DNA from: Bimastos eiseni
Lineage: Eukaryota > Annelida > Clitellata > Crassiclitellata > Lumbricidae
DNA: 64,000 bases
Reading direction: 5' to 3'
NCBI GenBank assembly: GCA_959347315.1
Contig: OY365809.1
Span: 4,466,381 to 4,530,380, forward strand
Each line of letters begins with the position of its first letter. The first letter of the stretch is position 1. Position numbers and translations under genes: made by a program. Below are positions 46,821 through 60,900 of this stretch, one piece after another. Below the pieces are notes generated by a model. The model had not been told where the DNA came from, made no database searches, and saw only the letters and a list, made by a program, of their open reading frames with translations.

Positions 46821-49800
46821 GTCGTATCGTATCGTATCTGGTTATTTATATAGCGCTTCTTACAGTACTAGCTATTCTGAAGCGCTCTCAGCGTGACAGC
46901 CCCGAGGAAATAAGAAAGTCTTCAGGCAACGATGGGATGAGGGTGGGAGCCCGGTAAAAAGCTTGCTACGGATAATGGGGGGTGGGAGGTCATTCCACAT
47001 AGAAGAGCCCACAATGGCAAAGGCACAATGTTGAGTTATAGCCGTCCTTGCCCGTGGAACAAGACCAAGTCGATCTGCAGACCGGAGAAGGCTGGAGGAG
47101 ACAGCAGACAGAGGTTTTCGCATTAAGTCGCAGAGATATTTAGGAGCTTTACCCTGTTGAGTTCTAAGGACAAAGAGGAGTACCTTGTATTGGATGCGAG
47201 AGGGAATTGGAAGCCAGTGTAGGACGTCGGACATGTAGGTAGAAATGTGAGAGTAGCGAGGGAGACGAGCAATGAGCCTGGCTGCCGAGTTCATAACAGA
47301 CTGCAGGGAGGATAAGCGTGCCTTGGGGAGCCCAGCAAATAGTGAATTGCAGTAGTCAATGCGACAGCAGATTAAGGCATGGACTATTGTTGTGAATACA
47401 GGAGAGGATACAGATCTTCTGATGACTCTCAGACGCCTCAGGTGGTAGTAACATGAGCGTGTCAACTGCAAGAGGTGCTCTGAGAAGGACAGGGTGCTAT
47501 TAAGGGTGACACCTAAGTCACGGACACTAGTTGCAAATGCAACATCTGGATACATTGACGTGAAAAGTGGAAGGTTGAGTTTATGGAGCTGCTGTTTTGT
47601 TCCAAACCAGATCAATTGGGTCTTAGAGGAGTTAAGATTAAGTCGGTTGGCCGACATCCATGAGTGGAGATCATGTGACAGTGAGTAGATTGTTCCAACC
47701 AGAGAGAGCTGAGTAGGAGGAGGACCATGTACAAAGGTTTGGACGTCGTCAGCATAGAGGTGGTCAGTGGCTAGGTGTTTTGTAAATAAGGAAGGAATGT
47801 CAGCTGTATAGAGTAGGTACAGGATGGGGCCGAGGACTGAGCCCTGTGGGACGCCGAACTCGACTCCAGTCCAGGCCGTTCTGGAATCATCAAGGACAAC
47901 CATCTACGAACGATCTGAGAGATAGGATTTGAACCAGGCAAGAGGGGGTCCACAAAGGCCACAAGATAGTTCAAGACGCTGCAGCAGGATTGCGTGATCA
48001 ACCATATCGAAGGCTGAAGAAACATCGAAAAGTGCCAGCAGTGATAGGTGCGACTTATCGATGGCTGAATAGATGTCAGAGAGGAGAGACAAGAGGGCAG
48101 TTTCGGTAGAATGGTGACCTCTGAATCCAGATTGGCTGGGAGGCAGGAGCACAGACTGTTCAAGATAAGGTAGGAGCTGAATAAAGACAAGTCTTTCAAG
48201 AGTTTTAGAGAGAAATGAGAGGTTAGAGATAGGTCGATAGTTTTGGCAGAGATTAGCATCGAGGTTGGGTTTCTTAAGGGAAGGAAAGACAAGTGCCCGT
48301 TTTTGAGATGCAGGGAGGTGTCCATCGGTAAGAGACCTATTATACATGTACACTAGAAACGAGGCAATGACATCTGAAACGTTAATAAGGACAAACGGAG
48401 GAAACGGGTCCAGTTCACAGGACTTCTGGTTTGAAGAACTGAGAACCCGACGAAGTTCATCCTCGGTGATGGGGTGAAAGTCTTCGAACTTGGATTCAGC
48501 AATAGAGAAGTGAGGTGGTGGAGCGTCGGAAGTTGAAGCACGCTGACTTGCGATTTTCTCGGTCACCATCTTGAAGAAGTCGTCGGTAGAGAAGACGGTG
48601 GATGCAGGCAAGCGGGAGGCATGACCCAGGAGGCCCGAGATGGAAGACCAGAGGCGTTTCGGGTTCTTTTCATTTCGGGCGACGAAATGCTCCCAGAACT
48701 CAGCCTCTTTGTGGCGATAAAGACGGTGTAGTGACCGCAGTTGAGTGACCCATGCTATGCGGTCAACAGGGTCCCGTGAGCGACGGTGGCGTCTTTCTAT
48801 GCACCTCGTGCGAGGACGGTGCTGGCGACATTCACCATCGAACCAAGCTGCAAGAGGTCGAATAAGCGTTTTGACCGTCTTCAGAGGCAGTAGATTGTCC
48901 ACCAGATCGCTCATGGTGGTAGAGTACAGGTCGAAAAGCTCCGATACCGACAAGGAATCAAGAGAAGAGGAATCTTATGTAAGTTTTGAGGGATGGAGTG
49001 CATCGTTAAGGCCTTGATAATCAAGGGATTTCCAGCCCCGCATCCTGCGAATGGTGTGAATGGGTTGTGAGTGAAGGGGAGGAAGTGTAAATTCGACAAG
49101 GAAGTGGTCTGATGTGGCCGGCGGGTGAACGTATAGATTGTCGACAAGCGTTTCATTAGATGTGATCACCAGGTCGAGAGTTCCACCAAGCGAGTGGGTA
49201 CTCTCGGTAACGTTCCGTCGGAGGCCGAATTGGGATAGGATGAACCGTAGAGTGTCTGAGTCAGAGGCATTTTCTAGGTGAATGTTAAAATAACCTAGCA
49301 TTACCAGTTGACTATTTCTAGTGATAAGACTTTCGAGAACGGAGGAGAATTCGTCGAAGAACTTTGCTGTCTGTAAATGAAGAGGAGAGTTGAAGAGCCG
49401 CGAGATGTGGCGATGGTGAGGCATAGCGCCTTGAAAGTCGTCATTTCCATGTCCAGTTGGACTGGAGAGCAACGAAGCGTGGAACGAGAGTATACGGCCA
49501 TCAAGATGAGGGTCTCTGGGTCGCTCATAGATAGAGAAGCCAGACGGAGCAGCACGAAGAAGAGGCACGTCGTCTGAGCCCCGGTGCCAGCTTTCCGTGA
49601 AAGCCAGAACGTCGAGCTTTCTCTCCTGGAGAGTGTGAGCCACATATGCGAATTTGTCTGAGATAGAACGGGCATTCCATGTGGCCATGTGGAGTCCTGG
49701 AACTTTCACAGGGTCTAGAGCAGGTAGATGAGAAAGAGGTCGATCGGTAGGCTGATTGGACGCAGCCATAGCATCATGGTCGACCGAAGAACTTGAGGTA

Positions 49801-50290
49801 GGGTCCGTCGGTAAGGGTTCAGCAACAGATGATGAAGAAGTTTCAGGTGGAGGCGAGATGTCATGGCTGAACAGAGGACGGAAGGCAGCCGGACACCAGA
49901 TCTTATGGTAGAAGAGAGTCTTTCTCAGTGAGCGCTGCGGCCGCTGGTTGGTTGGTCGAAGTAGCAGAAGTTGTTGTGCTGTGTACGACAGGCGCGTCAT
50001 CACTGACCAGTGATAGCATCTGGGTCAGTAGGAAGAGTAGGTTAATGAGTGCATACAAGTGAACAGCGCCAACAAAAGATCCAGAATTCAACGCGCTGAC
50101 CTATATAAGGCCTCGTGTTGAACGAAATGTCCAAAACTTCACAAAAATTAACGACGGAGATCAGAAAAAAACTGTAAAATACACTGTATGAGATCAGCAG
50201 ATCAATCCTAATATTAATACGAAGAAGCTGTTTGTTGTAATTCAAAGCAACTTTAGGAAAACGTAAATCAAGCGGAGCTGACACGCTGAT
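46821..50290 (-). mobile_element. Near full-length L2/CR1-group LINE, antisense in the tetraspanin intron
   Basis: On the minus strand this element runs from a 5' region (boundary uncertain, about 50290) through an endonuclease/reverse-transcriptase frame (50003-46872). A short 3' end reads AGAAGCGCTATATAAATA, followed by a (GATAC)n tail (46838-46821). The microsatellite tail, absence of poly-A and GCGCTATATAAAT-type terminus are characteristic of L2/CR1-group LINEs, as is the domain order. No separate ORF1 was recognised. Its 3' terminus resembles those of at least a dozen short copies elsewhere in the window. Confidence 0.85.
46872..50003 (-). pseudogene. LINE endonuclease/reverse transcriptase, inactivated
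   Basis: One reading frame of 1044 codons covers the whole protein but carries two in-frame stops: TAA at 48977-48975 and TAG at 47906-47904. The TAG sits in a YLSDRS-stop-MVV context where the family usually has Gln or Thr. Endonuclease blocks are HMATWNARSIS, FTESWHRG, LVMLGYFNIHLENA and a C-terminal SDHFLVEF. Reverse-transcriptase blocks are NYRPISNLSFLSKTLERL, SGFRGHHSTETALL, LFDVSSAFDMVDH, GVPQGSVLGPILY and YADDVQTF. A segment at roughly 49500-49370 is readable only in another frame (STLRCSPVQLDME ... TLLFIYR), implying two compensating frameshifts. In GDFN the catalytic Asp is Tyr (codon 49292-49290). It is dead in place. Confidence 0.9.
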
Positions 50291-51880
50291 GTGTGTTCAC
50301 GACAAGCGCTAAACCCGAAGTCCAGAGGGTCCGAACGTCTCAAATAATTATAATGTGCATTGGGGGTCCGGCAATACGCCTAATTGCAGACCTAATAATT
50401 CTATACAATAGGCTACTATTGCACCTTCATCTTTGCGATCGTATATATTGTACCTGCGACAAAAACTGTGACATAACCTGCGTTTGATCGCAAAATCGAC
50501 AAGCTATAGTCATCTGTGACAAATATTTTACGCGATATATTCTATTAAATATATTGTGCACAGTTTTGAACCAGAGGTGAAAGTGAGACACAAGAGTTGA
50601 TGAGTAAATTAGGGATGAACCGAGTTCGAACTTTTTGCCCAGTCCGAGTAACCAGTTCAATATTGCGGAGTCCGAGTCCGAGTTTCGAATATTTAAAAAT
50701 CTCATTCTCTTGATTTTTAGTTTGGCAGTTTGCACATATTTTATGATTTCTTTAATTTTGCCTTAGCTTACACTAGGGAATTGTAACTAGTAAGCGCTAC
50801 TAGTGTCTGAGATGTAGTGAGATCCCTCACCAACGCTTACAATCCGAATGAATAATGGCCTTCTTCAATCATAGTGCTAGCGTCCTGCCGGTCATATGAC
50901 GCTAGCAACACACTTCATGCAGTCCCTCGTAGATGGTCTAGAAGACGGGAAACTCTTGCCCACCGGATCTGTGAATACTGTCATCACCCATCCGTTGACC
51001 TTTACAAATTGAACTTGACGGCGATAACCTGAAACCCCTTGATTGGGACGAGTCCACGCTTACGAGCGTAACCTTGGTAACAAACGTCCGGACGATTTAC
51101 AAATAACTCAGAAAAAATTGAAGCGAGAAATTGCTCCATGGACATGCGCACTCGGTTACACTCTAAGTACTCACATATACACGCTTACATGCTGGTATAC
51201 GCTCGTACATACAACATACGTATTTGCGTACTTGCCTGAGTAGGCCTTATACTTGCTATCATGGGTTCTTCCTTTGTACGTAAGTGGCAAAACGAGATGC
51301 TGCAGCACGTGACCTCGAAGTAGTCACAGTGTTTACGTTAAATCAACTGGAGCAATTGCGCATTTTGCGATGATGTGCAGATCATCGAGGTAGACAGACA
51401 AGTAGACAGACAACAGGCGGATAGACGCATAGACAGGTGGACAGATACACATATGAACTGACGTATTGACAGACTTACTGACTGACAGAAGGAGGTGGAT
51501 GAAAAGAGGGAGAGGAACAGGTATGAAAGTGGATGGGAAGGGACGACTTACGCACCCGCAGATTATTAACACCTGTCTTACGGAGAGTCGAGCCAAAGGT
51601 ATGCGGTTGTTCAGCACACGTCAGAGGCATAAACCAGTGGAAGCGATCCAGGTGAGTACTCTATCCAGGTATTCCCTCCCTACCACCTTCTTCCAACGCG
51701 GAGCGAGGGAGTGATGGTCGGAATGAGAAGGGATCAGTCGCTGATATACTTTGGACTGTTTTAGTCTCAGGTATTAATAGGTGCAGGAGATTGAAGAGAG
51801 GGAAGGAGGAGCCCCTCGGTGGAGAAGGGAGCCTGGAAAATAAGGTGCCTTTCGCGACTGATTGACGTACTGTAGAAGCG
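50291..51880. other. No gene recognised (intron)
   Basis: A short repeat of GTCCGAGT units lies near 50640-50690 and GACA units at 51390-51440. Otherwise unremarkable. Confidence 0.6.
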
Positions 51881-53060
<1,180 letters not shown>

Positions 53061-53084
53061 AAAACTACAGCGCACTATAACAAG

Positions 53085-53400
53085 TGAATAAGCAATTGAA
53101 AACAGTTTCTGTTTGGTTGTTTGTCTCCACACGTATTTGTCTGCGTGTCTGTCTTCTCGCATGTGGCTGTCTGTATTTGTGCACGTATATTTACACGAAG
53201 ACAGCGTCGGTGAATAAGCCATTTGGAAAGGCGAAATGTTTACACGGAGATAGCCTGTTGAGAATAAGCAATCGAAAACAAGAGCCTTGCTTCGAGACAA
53301 CCCATGGTGGATAAGCAATTCGGAAAAGGCAAGTCTATGGTGCGCAGGCAATTGGAAGGCACATTCTTTACATCGAGTAAGCCAAAATCAACTGTTTGCA
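53085..53400. repeat. Degenerate repeat of GAATAAGCAATTGGAAAAGGC-like units
   Basis: Motifs close to GTGAATAAGCAATTGAAAA recur five or six times with 40-130 bp spacing (about 53085, 53208, 53263, 53308, 53345). They alternate with ACGAAGACAGC / CGAGACAACC-like motifs. The frames over it show no known domain. Confidence 0.5.
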
Positions 53401-53734
53401 TGGCCCCCTCTGAGATCCCTACCACACAAACAATTGCAATAGGTAAGCCTTGTCATCGAGACAGCCTATATTTTTGTGATGGCGGGCCAGTAGCAATATT
53501 TTTCATCAAGTGGCGGGCAAGAGTGCCAAAGCCGTATGAGAAAAATCGGGTAGAATTCGCAGAGGGGAGGCCATACAAATATCTGAATTAGGCTTTGAAA
53601 AAGCGATTCTGATGCTATGAATAAAGAGAATAATGAAATCAGTCACACACATCACAAAAAACTCACAAGGCCTTAACAATTACAAACTGGACCTTTTAAT
53701 GTCAATTGTGTCGTCTTTGGACAAGGCTCCGCGG

Positions 53735-53806
53735 GAAACACAATAAATTATATCGTCTGCGGGCCAGAAATGTCCCGTGGGCCGGCTCTTTGACACCTCT
53801 GGCCTA
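53735..53806. mobile_element. Orphan hAT-type right end
   Basis: GCGGGCCAGAAATGTCCC then GTGGGCCGGCTC and TTTGACACCTCTG match the right end of hAT elements whose ends read CAGAGGTGTCAAA. I found no matching left end, so it is probably truncated or diverged. Confidence 0.5.
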
Positions 53807-54900
53807 TGGTGTAAGCCAGCTGGGAAATGTCAGTCTGAACTTTAAACCGAAAGGACTCGACAATTTTAGCAGAACGAACAGAAACAAGAAATGATCTGCC
53901 AACAAGTTCTCTGCTGAGGACCTTCCTTGGGGTAGCGCAATATAAGTAGCCAATTTAACTGCTATTTGACTGCAGGCCAACTAGTATATTAGGCGTATAA
54001 CGTAAATATTGACGCTATGATGAAAGTGTTAGCGTTAATAACGTGACATAATAGCTGCCAATGTTACCGAACGTTTAGCCTCAGTCTAGTCTTCATTCTC
54101 CAAGTAATGTCACGCAACCACTTAGATCTTTCTGATAATTTCGTTTTCGGCGCCATGCTCAACCAAGCATCATGAACCCTTGAGAGATGCATTCTGTCTG
54201 GCTCAAGCACGCCTGGCAAGAGGGCGACCCTAGGAAGACGTTTTCCGTCTGGCTCAAGCAAGCCTGGCAAGAGGGGCTTAAGCACACCTCATCCGCACTT
54301 TAAAACTGACGCTGAAACAACAAGCTCGCCATTTCCTTACTCCAATCAACAAAGTGGCGTGGTTATCATAGGTGCAGAGGGTATACAAGGCACCTCGGTC
54401 AGCAGAGACAACTAGGTTATCAATCTTATATCAGATATTAAATGTCATTGTTTTGTTTTGGTAGGATGTATATAAAGGTAAACAACAGTAGTACTAGTAG
54501 GCCTACAGTTAAAAACCAGTTGAAATTTGGTACTTAAATAGCGCTACTCCAAGGGACATTTTTAGCAGAGAATTCGTTGGCCGATCGATGATTGCTTGCT
54601 GCGGTTGGGACTTCAGCCCAAAATAGATTTCCTATTGATCTCTGACTAGAAACGTTCGACCACTCGTGGTCATCGTTAATGTGAATGGTTTAACACATAG
54701 TTGTATGAATGGCTTAACACATTGTTATCAGTATTGTTTGAACACATTTTTAGACACCGTCATCTTGTGACCTAGCATCAAACGATAGCTATGAGCAATT
54801 GTGAGCGTAGGGTCATTATAGTGTAGCTGTTTTAGCGGCATCGTTCCATTTCCAAGTATCCGCTTCAGTGGAGAATTGAAGTTCACGAATATAGATCGAT
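53807..54900. other. No gene recognised (intron)
   Basis: Two direct copies of TCTGGCTCAAGCACGCCTGG lie about 58 bp apart near 54197 and 54255. A GCGC-tail copy (minus, AAATAGCGCTACTCC) lies at about 54535-54555 and another motif (GTAGCGCAATATAAG) near 53932. Confidence 0.55.
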
Positions 54901-54919
54901 GTCACATTCATTCTCATTC

Positions 54920-55915
54920 AATTCTTATAAATGTGTCATTGCTGCATTTAAAAGGTGTCTAAAGAGAGTGCTGTAATTAATAAAACACAGCAGAAAAATC
55001 TGATTATGTTAGGTTACTTTATTTGCACTTTAACGACACTGTGATTACGAAATAATTTGCGTCTCCCTCCTTCTTTATGCAGGCTTGGTACTGGCAGTGC
55101 TGTACTGCAAGCATTTACGGAGTTTCTTATGACGTCTACTTTTTGTTATAGTGCAGCGGCACAGATCCGAAATATCCAGTGATTTTGCACTTTGTGATAC
55201 AAGCATGAAATTTTCCAATTTATAGTCATACGATATTGGACAAAGGCTAAAGATTTATATACGGAAGCATACACGCTTGGTACTGGTGTTCTACAAGTGC
55301 AAGTAGGATCATGTAAAAGAATGTTCTTGAAGGAAACTCTCACTGTTTTATTTTTCTGTGAAGGGGACTTCTGAGAAAGCGGAGATAAGTAAGTCTTAAA
55401 TGAATACATACCTTCAATTTCAACTTTAACATTGATTCTAAGAAACAGTGTTATTAACAACTATTTTTAAGGAATAAATACACACACAATTTCAAAGTTT
55501 GTGACCATGATTTTTAATTGATTCTTGGTTTGAATGTTTAACATTTACATGTTTAAAGGGCGTAATTTGGATTTTTAGGGAAAAAAATTTTTTTTCGCTT
55601 AAAAAAATAATTTTTTATTTTATTTTTCAAAAATGTTCAAAAAATAATTTTTTCGAGTGGTCCAACTTCCAAGTCTCATCACAATACAACGTACTACGTC
55701 TGTGCAAAATGTCATGCTTGTATCACAAAGTGCACAATTATTTTCCTTTGCGGCTGTACAGTTAGGATTATACGATCAAAGTTGTCAACGTGTCCAAACT
55801 ACAGTATATGACGTATTCTCTGATAGCGTTTCAAAGGTGTCTAAAGATCGCACCCTAGCCAAGTGACGACCACGTTAGGTTCCTAAAATTGTGTCATTGT
55901 TTTGCTTAAAAGGTA
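54920..55915. mobile_element. Putative fold-back element with internal inverted repeat
   Basis: Bases 55186-55208 (TGCACTTTGTGATACAAGC...) are the exact reverse complement of 55712-55734. Partial complementarity extends on both sides around an AT-rich centre (about 55570-55640). Similar motifs TGTGTCATTG and TTAAAAGGT(G/A)T lie near both outer edges (54930 and 55890). A family B core (inverted) is at 55065-55110. The boundaries are uncertain. Confidence 0.4.
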
Positions 55916-57620
55916 TGTAAGTAAGTAAATAAGAAAATTCTTTATTACCAGCAAACGCACAATAGCCTACAATAGCTATAAACAGTAGCACCAATTTTAA
56001 ACAAAGCCATATAGCGTTCTCACGATAAAAGATCTTTTACAAAGGCATCAACTACAGGTAGGATGAGGTCACGTGGGCCTGGATCGTATGCTGCATGGAG
56101 TGATCTTACTGGGAGGGAGAAGGTCGTGAAGGATGTGACGCTGTAATTAATAAGCCATGTCTATTTTGCTTGTTGGAAGGTTACTTCTTAACGACACTGT
56201 TTCATAACAACGTTGATTAGCACCTTCCTCCTCCTTTATTCAGATTCAACATTGGCACCACCCGAGTTGGGCCAACGTAGGTATCTATGGTTTGACGTTA
56301 TCCTACGGTTGCCATGGTCGTTGATGTCGACCCTATTTCTCTGGTCAGGTGTGCCGACAGTTAATCTCGCGACACATAATCGTGCGACACTTAAACAACG
56401 ACACCTAATCTCGACGACGCCTAATCTCGCGACATATAATCGCAAGACATTTAATCGCACGACACTTAATCGGAAGAAGAAGGGAATCTACGATAGGTGG
56501 ATACGGGTTTCGATCTCGGTTCCTCAATAGCAGCGTTTCAGCATTTTTACCACTATTCTACAGTCACACACACACCCACCACTCAACGCCCCCCATGGCA
56601 ACAAAGGCCGTTTACAGGGAAAGAAATTAGTTTGAATAGCTTTATACAGCATTTAATTGGGCAAGTCTACAAAAGTCTATTCTATTCTATTTTCTATTTA
56701 CGGATATATGAAGCGCCTCTAACAGTACAACCTAATCAGAGGCGAATCAATGGTGACATCGGTGACAAGAGTCACTCTACATCTGGCCGTATCTTATCCT
56801 CCCAGGACCTATCTCCCAGAGAAATATAAAAATATATAACAGTATCATAACTGTTGCTCTGCGCTTGGCTTTCGAGTGACGCTTTAGAAGTCTGGAGATT
56901 ACGATTGTGATTACGACTAAACGGGTATCTCCGGTGATATCTTTAAAATTTCTAAATATACAAATTTCAAAAGGTTTGCTTCATTTAGCGGAACTTGATC
57001 GTTACGACATGACTTTCCAATTCGGTGGCTGAACACTACTCAGACTTATACATGCTGCATACATTACATCACATTAAGTTACAATAGTATGAAAGCGTAA
57101 TGTAAGACAGTGCCTACTGCATGGAGAAGAAATGGCTCCCTTTTAAGGCTGACGCGAAATAATGTCCGCTGGGAAGTAAGAGAAGGGAAGCAAAGATAGA
57201 AGAACAACTAGAACGATTAAGAGACGGATTAAGAAGAACTAAATGATTTGAAGCAGTACAGAATGAGAGACAACAGGAGTGAGAGTGACAACAACCAAGA
57301 GTAGTAAGAAGAACCAAACGATACGAAACAGAACAGAAAGAGAGACAAAAGAAGCATGACTGAAAACAGCCAGGAGGAGAAAGAGGAACTTAGTGATACG
57401 GAGCAGTACAGAGAGAGGAACAACCAGAAGGCGAGGGATGGGCATAAATTGATGCCATTGAGCTGGGATGCTGTATCCCGACTGCTCGGCACCCAGGCCA
57501 GTGGGGGGTGGGATGTAAGGATGGTGTAGGGGTGGGTGAAGCTGTGAGGATAGTCGAGCGGTCGATAGGACGTCGTCTGAGTACACAAGTTCCAGCGCCA
57601 GGTGCCGCCTTTGCTGCTCA
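55916..57620. other. No gene recognised (intron)
   Basis: A family B core (inverted) lies at 56225-56275, preceded by AACGACACTG as in the 55-kb copy. Repeated CGACACTTAATCG / CGACGCCTAATCTCG units lie at 56365-56475. A GCGC-tail-like motif is near 56700. The left part (57180-57440) is purine-rich. Confidence 0.55.
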
Positions 57621-57679
57621 GACATGGCGTCACCTAGCGGACGCAACGATCGCAAGACAGGATCCACATTATGTCATGG

Positions 57680-58020
57680 ACAGACAGACAGACAGACAGA
57701 CGCACAGGCACACGGACACACCGATACAATGTACACTGAGAACGAAGGGAGGGAGGAAGGAAGTGGAGGAAGGAAGTGGAGGAAAGATGGAAGGAAATGA
57801 GGAAGGACGGTAGGGAGAATGGAAGGAAGGAAGGATGGAAGGAAAGAAAGGGCAGAGAAGGAAGGAAGGCATGAGTGAAGAAAGGGAAAGAAGGGAGGGG
57901 AATGGAGGGATGGAGAAAGGAAGGAAGGAAGAGGTAATCCTTAGAGGGAGAAAGGTAGGGAGGGTGGGAGAAGAACGATGGGCAACTGGGAAGAAAGGAG
58001 AGGATAGGGAGGTAGGCATA
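57680..58020. repeat. GACA then GGAAGG purine-rich tract (intron)
   Basis: (GACA)n at 57677-57700 is followed by GGAAGGAAGG, GGAGGGA and related units to about 58020. Confidence 0.9.
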
Positions 58021-59030
58021 GGTTGGTTGGAAAGATGACAATATATTGACTAGGAGTGAATATCTGTACATTGAGTGAAATTCAGCTCTAAAACATGTCT
58101 ATAATTACTATGTCTATGGCAGCCGTATTCACTACAACAATCCAGTGTTTAACTTATTAACCACATCGGTATAAGTTACTACCCTCATTTGTATGATCTA
58201 CATAGAGCAAAAATATTATGACCACGATTATTATTATGCCGCTTTAATGCGTTTTAAGAGGAGGATAGTTTCAAAAACTCAATTCAAGAACTCCTTTCTC
58301 CATTTGCACAATCCCAAGCTGGGCCAAGCATTTTCTTCACCAACTCCTACCGCCACTCCGACCCCACTCCATTCATCAACTAAGACCTAGAGCCCGCCCC
58401 AATGTCCTCCCACCCAACGACGACTCTCAATTTATCCCCAGATCATTTTATAAAAGTATTTACTAATTTGTTATTAATTTTAGTTACTTTCATTCTTTAA
58501 TGTCACTCTTGTTGGCATCTCTGCATTTTTGTCAGATTGTTTTCATATCACAGGCCTATAGGCCTATTAATTTCCCCAGAACGATCTGTAGACCTACCAC
58601 AATTCGCAATAAAGCGTCATATCGGAAAATTACAACATGGAACTCTATAGTCTATACTAACTCAGACATAGAAAACTGTTAAATTAAAAAAAAATTCTGG
58701 ACCATAATATAGAAATGGAAGATAATAATTTTTATTCAGAATGCACTTCATGGCATTACGCTCTCTGCTAGACATCTGGAAACAGTCCTGGGGGTTATTC
58801 ATGATATTTAATTTCAATTTCATGCCACATGCCTATTTGCTGATAGTCTTCCAATCTTGAAGCAGAGTGGAAACCTCAGACTATAGAGAAGACCTCTGTT
58901 TCTTCACTCCGATGCACGCACATTGCTTTGGAAACGCTGTAACTGAATCCGTTATCGTCCATCAACTCCCTTGTTATCGGTCGCACAAAAGCCGTCGTTG
59001 TATCAGTGGGTGCCATGACAGTATATGTCA
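58021..59030. other. No gene recognised (intron)
   Basis: Unremarkable AT-rich sequence; no element recognised. Confidence 0.6.
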
Positions 59031-59055
59031 CAGACAGACAGACAGACAGATAGAC

Positions 59056-59090
<35 letters not shown>

Positions 59091-59103
59091 TAGACAGACA
59101 GAC

Positions 59104-59134
<31 letters not shown>

Positions 59135-59155
59135 TAGACAGACAGACAGACAGAT
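59031..59155. repeat. (GACA)n/(GATA) microsatellite
   Basis: About 30 GACA units with interspersed GATA variants. Confidence 0.97.
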
Positions 59156-59377
59156 ATCAAGTTCTCCTTATTGCATAATCGTTAAACTTGAAGCTTTTCA
59201 ACTAAGTTTAGAACTTACCGTTGGGAAAACTCGATTTTGGAATTAAAATTGAGGTCAGAGGTCACATAGGTCGGAGTCTAATGCTCTGAGTTCGATTATA
59301 TGAGGAGCAATAACATGAGATATTATCTGGATTCTTAATCTTGAACTCTAGAGTTCTTGGGCATTAATTCAAAGTCA

Positions 59378-59640
59378 ATCCCGGGCACCAGCTTATTCAC
59401 GAGCGCAGTGTCCAATCCGAGGAGTTCTGCGAAGATCTTAAAGCGAAGATCCAATACCAGTTGTCAGTGGGCCGAAGATCTTAAGCGATGATCCAATACC
59501 AGTTGTCAGTGGGCCGAAGATCTTAAGCGATGATCCAATACCAGTTGTCAGTGGGCCGAAGATCTTAAGCGATGATCCAATACCAGTTGTCAGTGGGCCG
59601 AAGATCTTAAGCGATGATCCAATACCAGTTGTCATTGGAT
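59378..59640. repeat. Family C motif followed by 42-bp tandem repeat, about five units
   Basis: CACCAGCTTATTCACGAGCG (family C) at about 59384 leads into five near-identical 42-bp units beginning GAAGATCTTAAGCGATGATC (59432-59640). The 14-residue periodic minus frame is a repeat translation. Confidence 0.92.
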
Positions 59641-60900
59641 CCAGAGAATATGACTGAAGAACTTTTAAGGCGGGTATCGTTTAAGACAGGACGGATTTGA
59701 AGGCGCAAAAATGCAGAGAAAAGATTCCCGCTTCTGGGAATAAGTCCCAGACTTTGGTGTAAACAGGATTGGGTTGAGTTATCGTGGCAAGTCTTGATGA
59801 ACGAGACAAGTTGTGTACACTTAGCGATACTTTAATACACAGAGCAAGCCTAAACGATTGGCATTAATTTGCGAAGGCTGTCGGGTACTTGGTCGCTGAC
59901 AGGTATATTACTTTGGCGTCACTACGATGAGGACTTGTTAGTGGTGATCTTGACATTGAAAGACGAGATAGCCAAATAAACAAGACGGTCTATATCGTCC
60001 ATTGATGAAGAGGCAGTTGGTGAGGGATGGAACTTTCTGGTGTTAGATTAACATTCCACAAAACCGAGATTCAGACAAGATACAGACTGGATGAGGATGC
60101 CAGTGATGTAAGAAGAAGACACATTCGGCCACTTAGGACGTTAGGCAGCTGCAAGAACACCTGATTGATCGCTTATGACGTTAACCGCGTCACTGTTTGT
60201 TTGGGCACGTGACATGACGTATTGATCTATGGAGCAGTGCCGCCATCTGCTGTGGATGAAACGCTGTCAGGTGGTTGGCGGAATTTTGACAGCAGCTTGG
60301 TCTATTGCTTCAGAAAGTATAGACTATAACCTTTTGGGTCAACAGGCATCGCTTGTCTCTTACTGGTCCTGCCGGATAGTAACCTTCTCCTAAGACCAAT
60401 AATATGCATTAATTAATTAATTAATTAAGTCTGGAGATTTACATAGCGCCCCTCATAATACTCCTCAGAGGAACTCCCAGCCAAGCTGCGTCTTAAAATT
60501 AGAAAGAACTTGAGCATACGGCTGAAAGCTGGAGGCAAATAATTACGAATAGTTACATCTCAGTAATGAGACTAGGCCTACATCAGATTCTATATGACTT
60601 TCATACATGCCACATGATGTATTAAGGCCAAATTATGTTTTAAACGCACCTGGCAGCGAAATATTGAAGATTATTTGCGATTTCCACCTAAATGATAGTT
60701 TATATTTCGCGATAAATGTGCATTAGCTTTGAACGAGGCTTCCTGTAATGTACGGCCTGATTGTCTTAATGTTTCGGATTTTGGAATAAGTCAATTAGTC
60801 CAGTCCAGGCAAGTGATTTAATGGACGTACAAACCGCATGGAATGAAGCTTAGAACAGAAACGGATAGTTGGCACGACATTGAGAAAACGACCACGCTAT
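59641..60900. other. No gene recognised (intron)
   Basis: (TTAA)n lies at 60408-60428, followed directly by a minus-oriented GCGC-tail copy (TTTACATAGCGCCCCTC) at 60432-60475. Otherwise unremarkable. Confidence 0.6.

Noticed and set aside
57229..57667. Overlapping minus frames of 134-142 codons
   Set aside because: The first 80 residues look moderately protein-like but the rest is low-complexity Leu/Ser from purine-rich DNA; no family or splice evidence.
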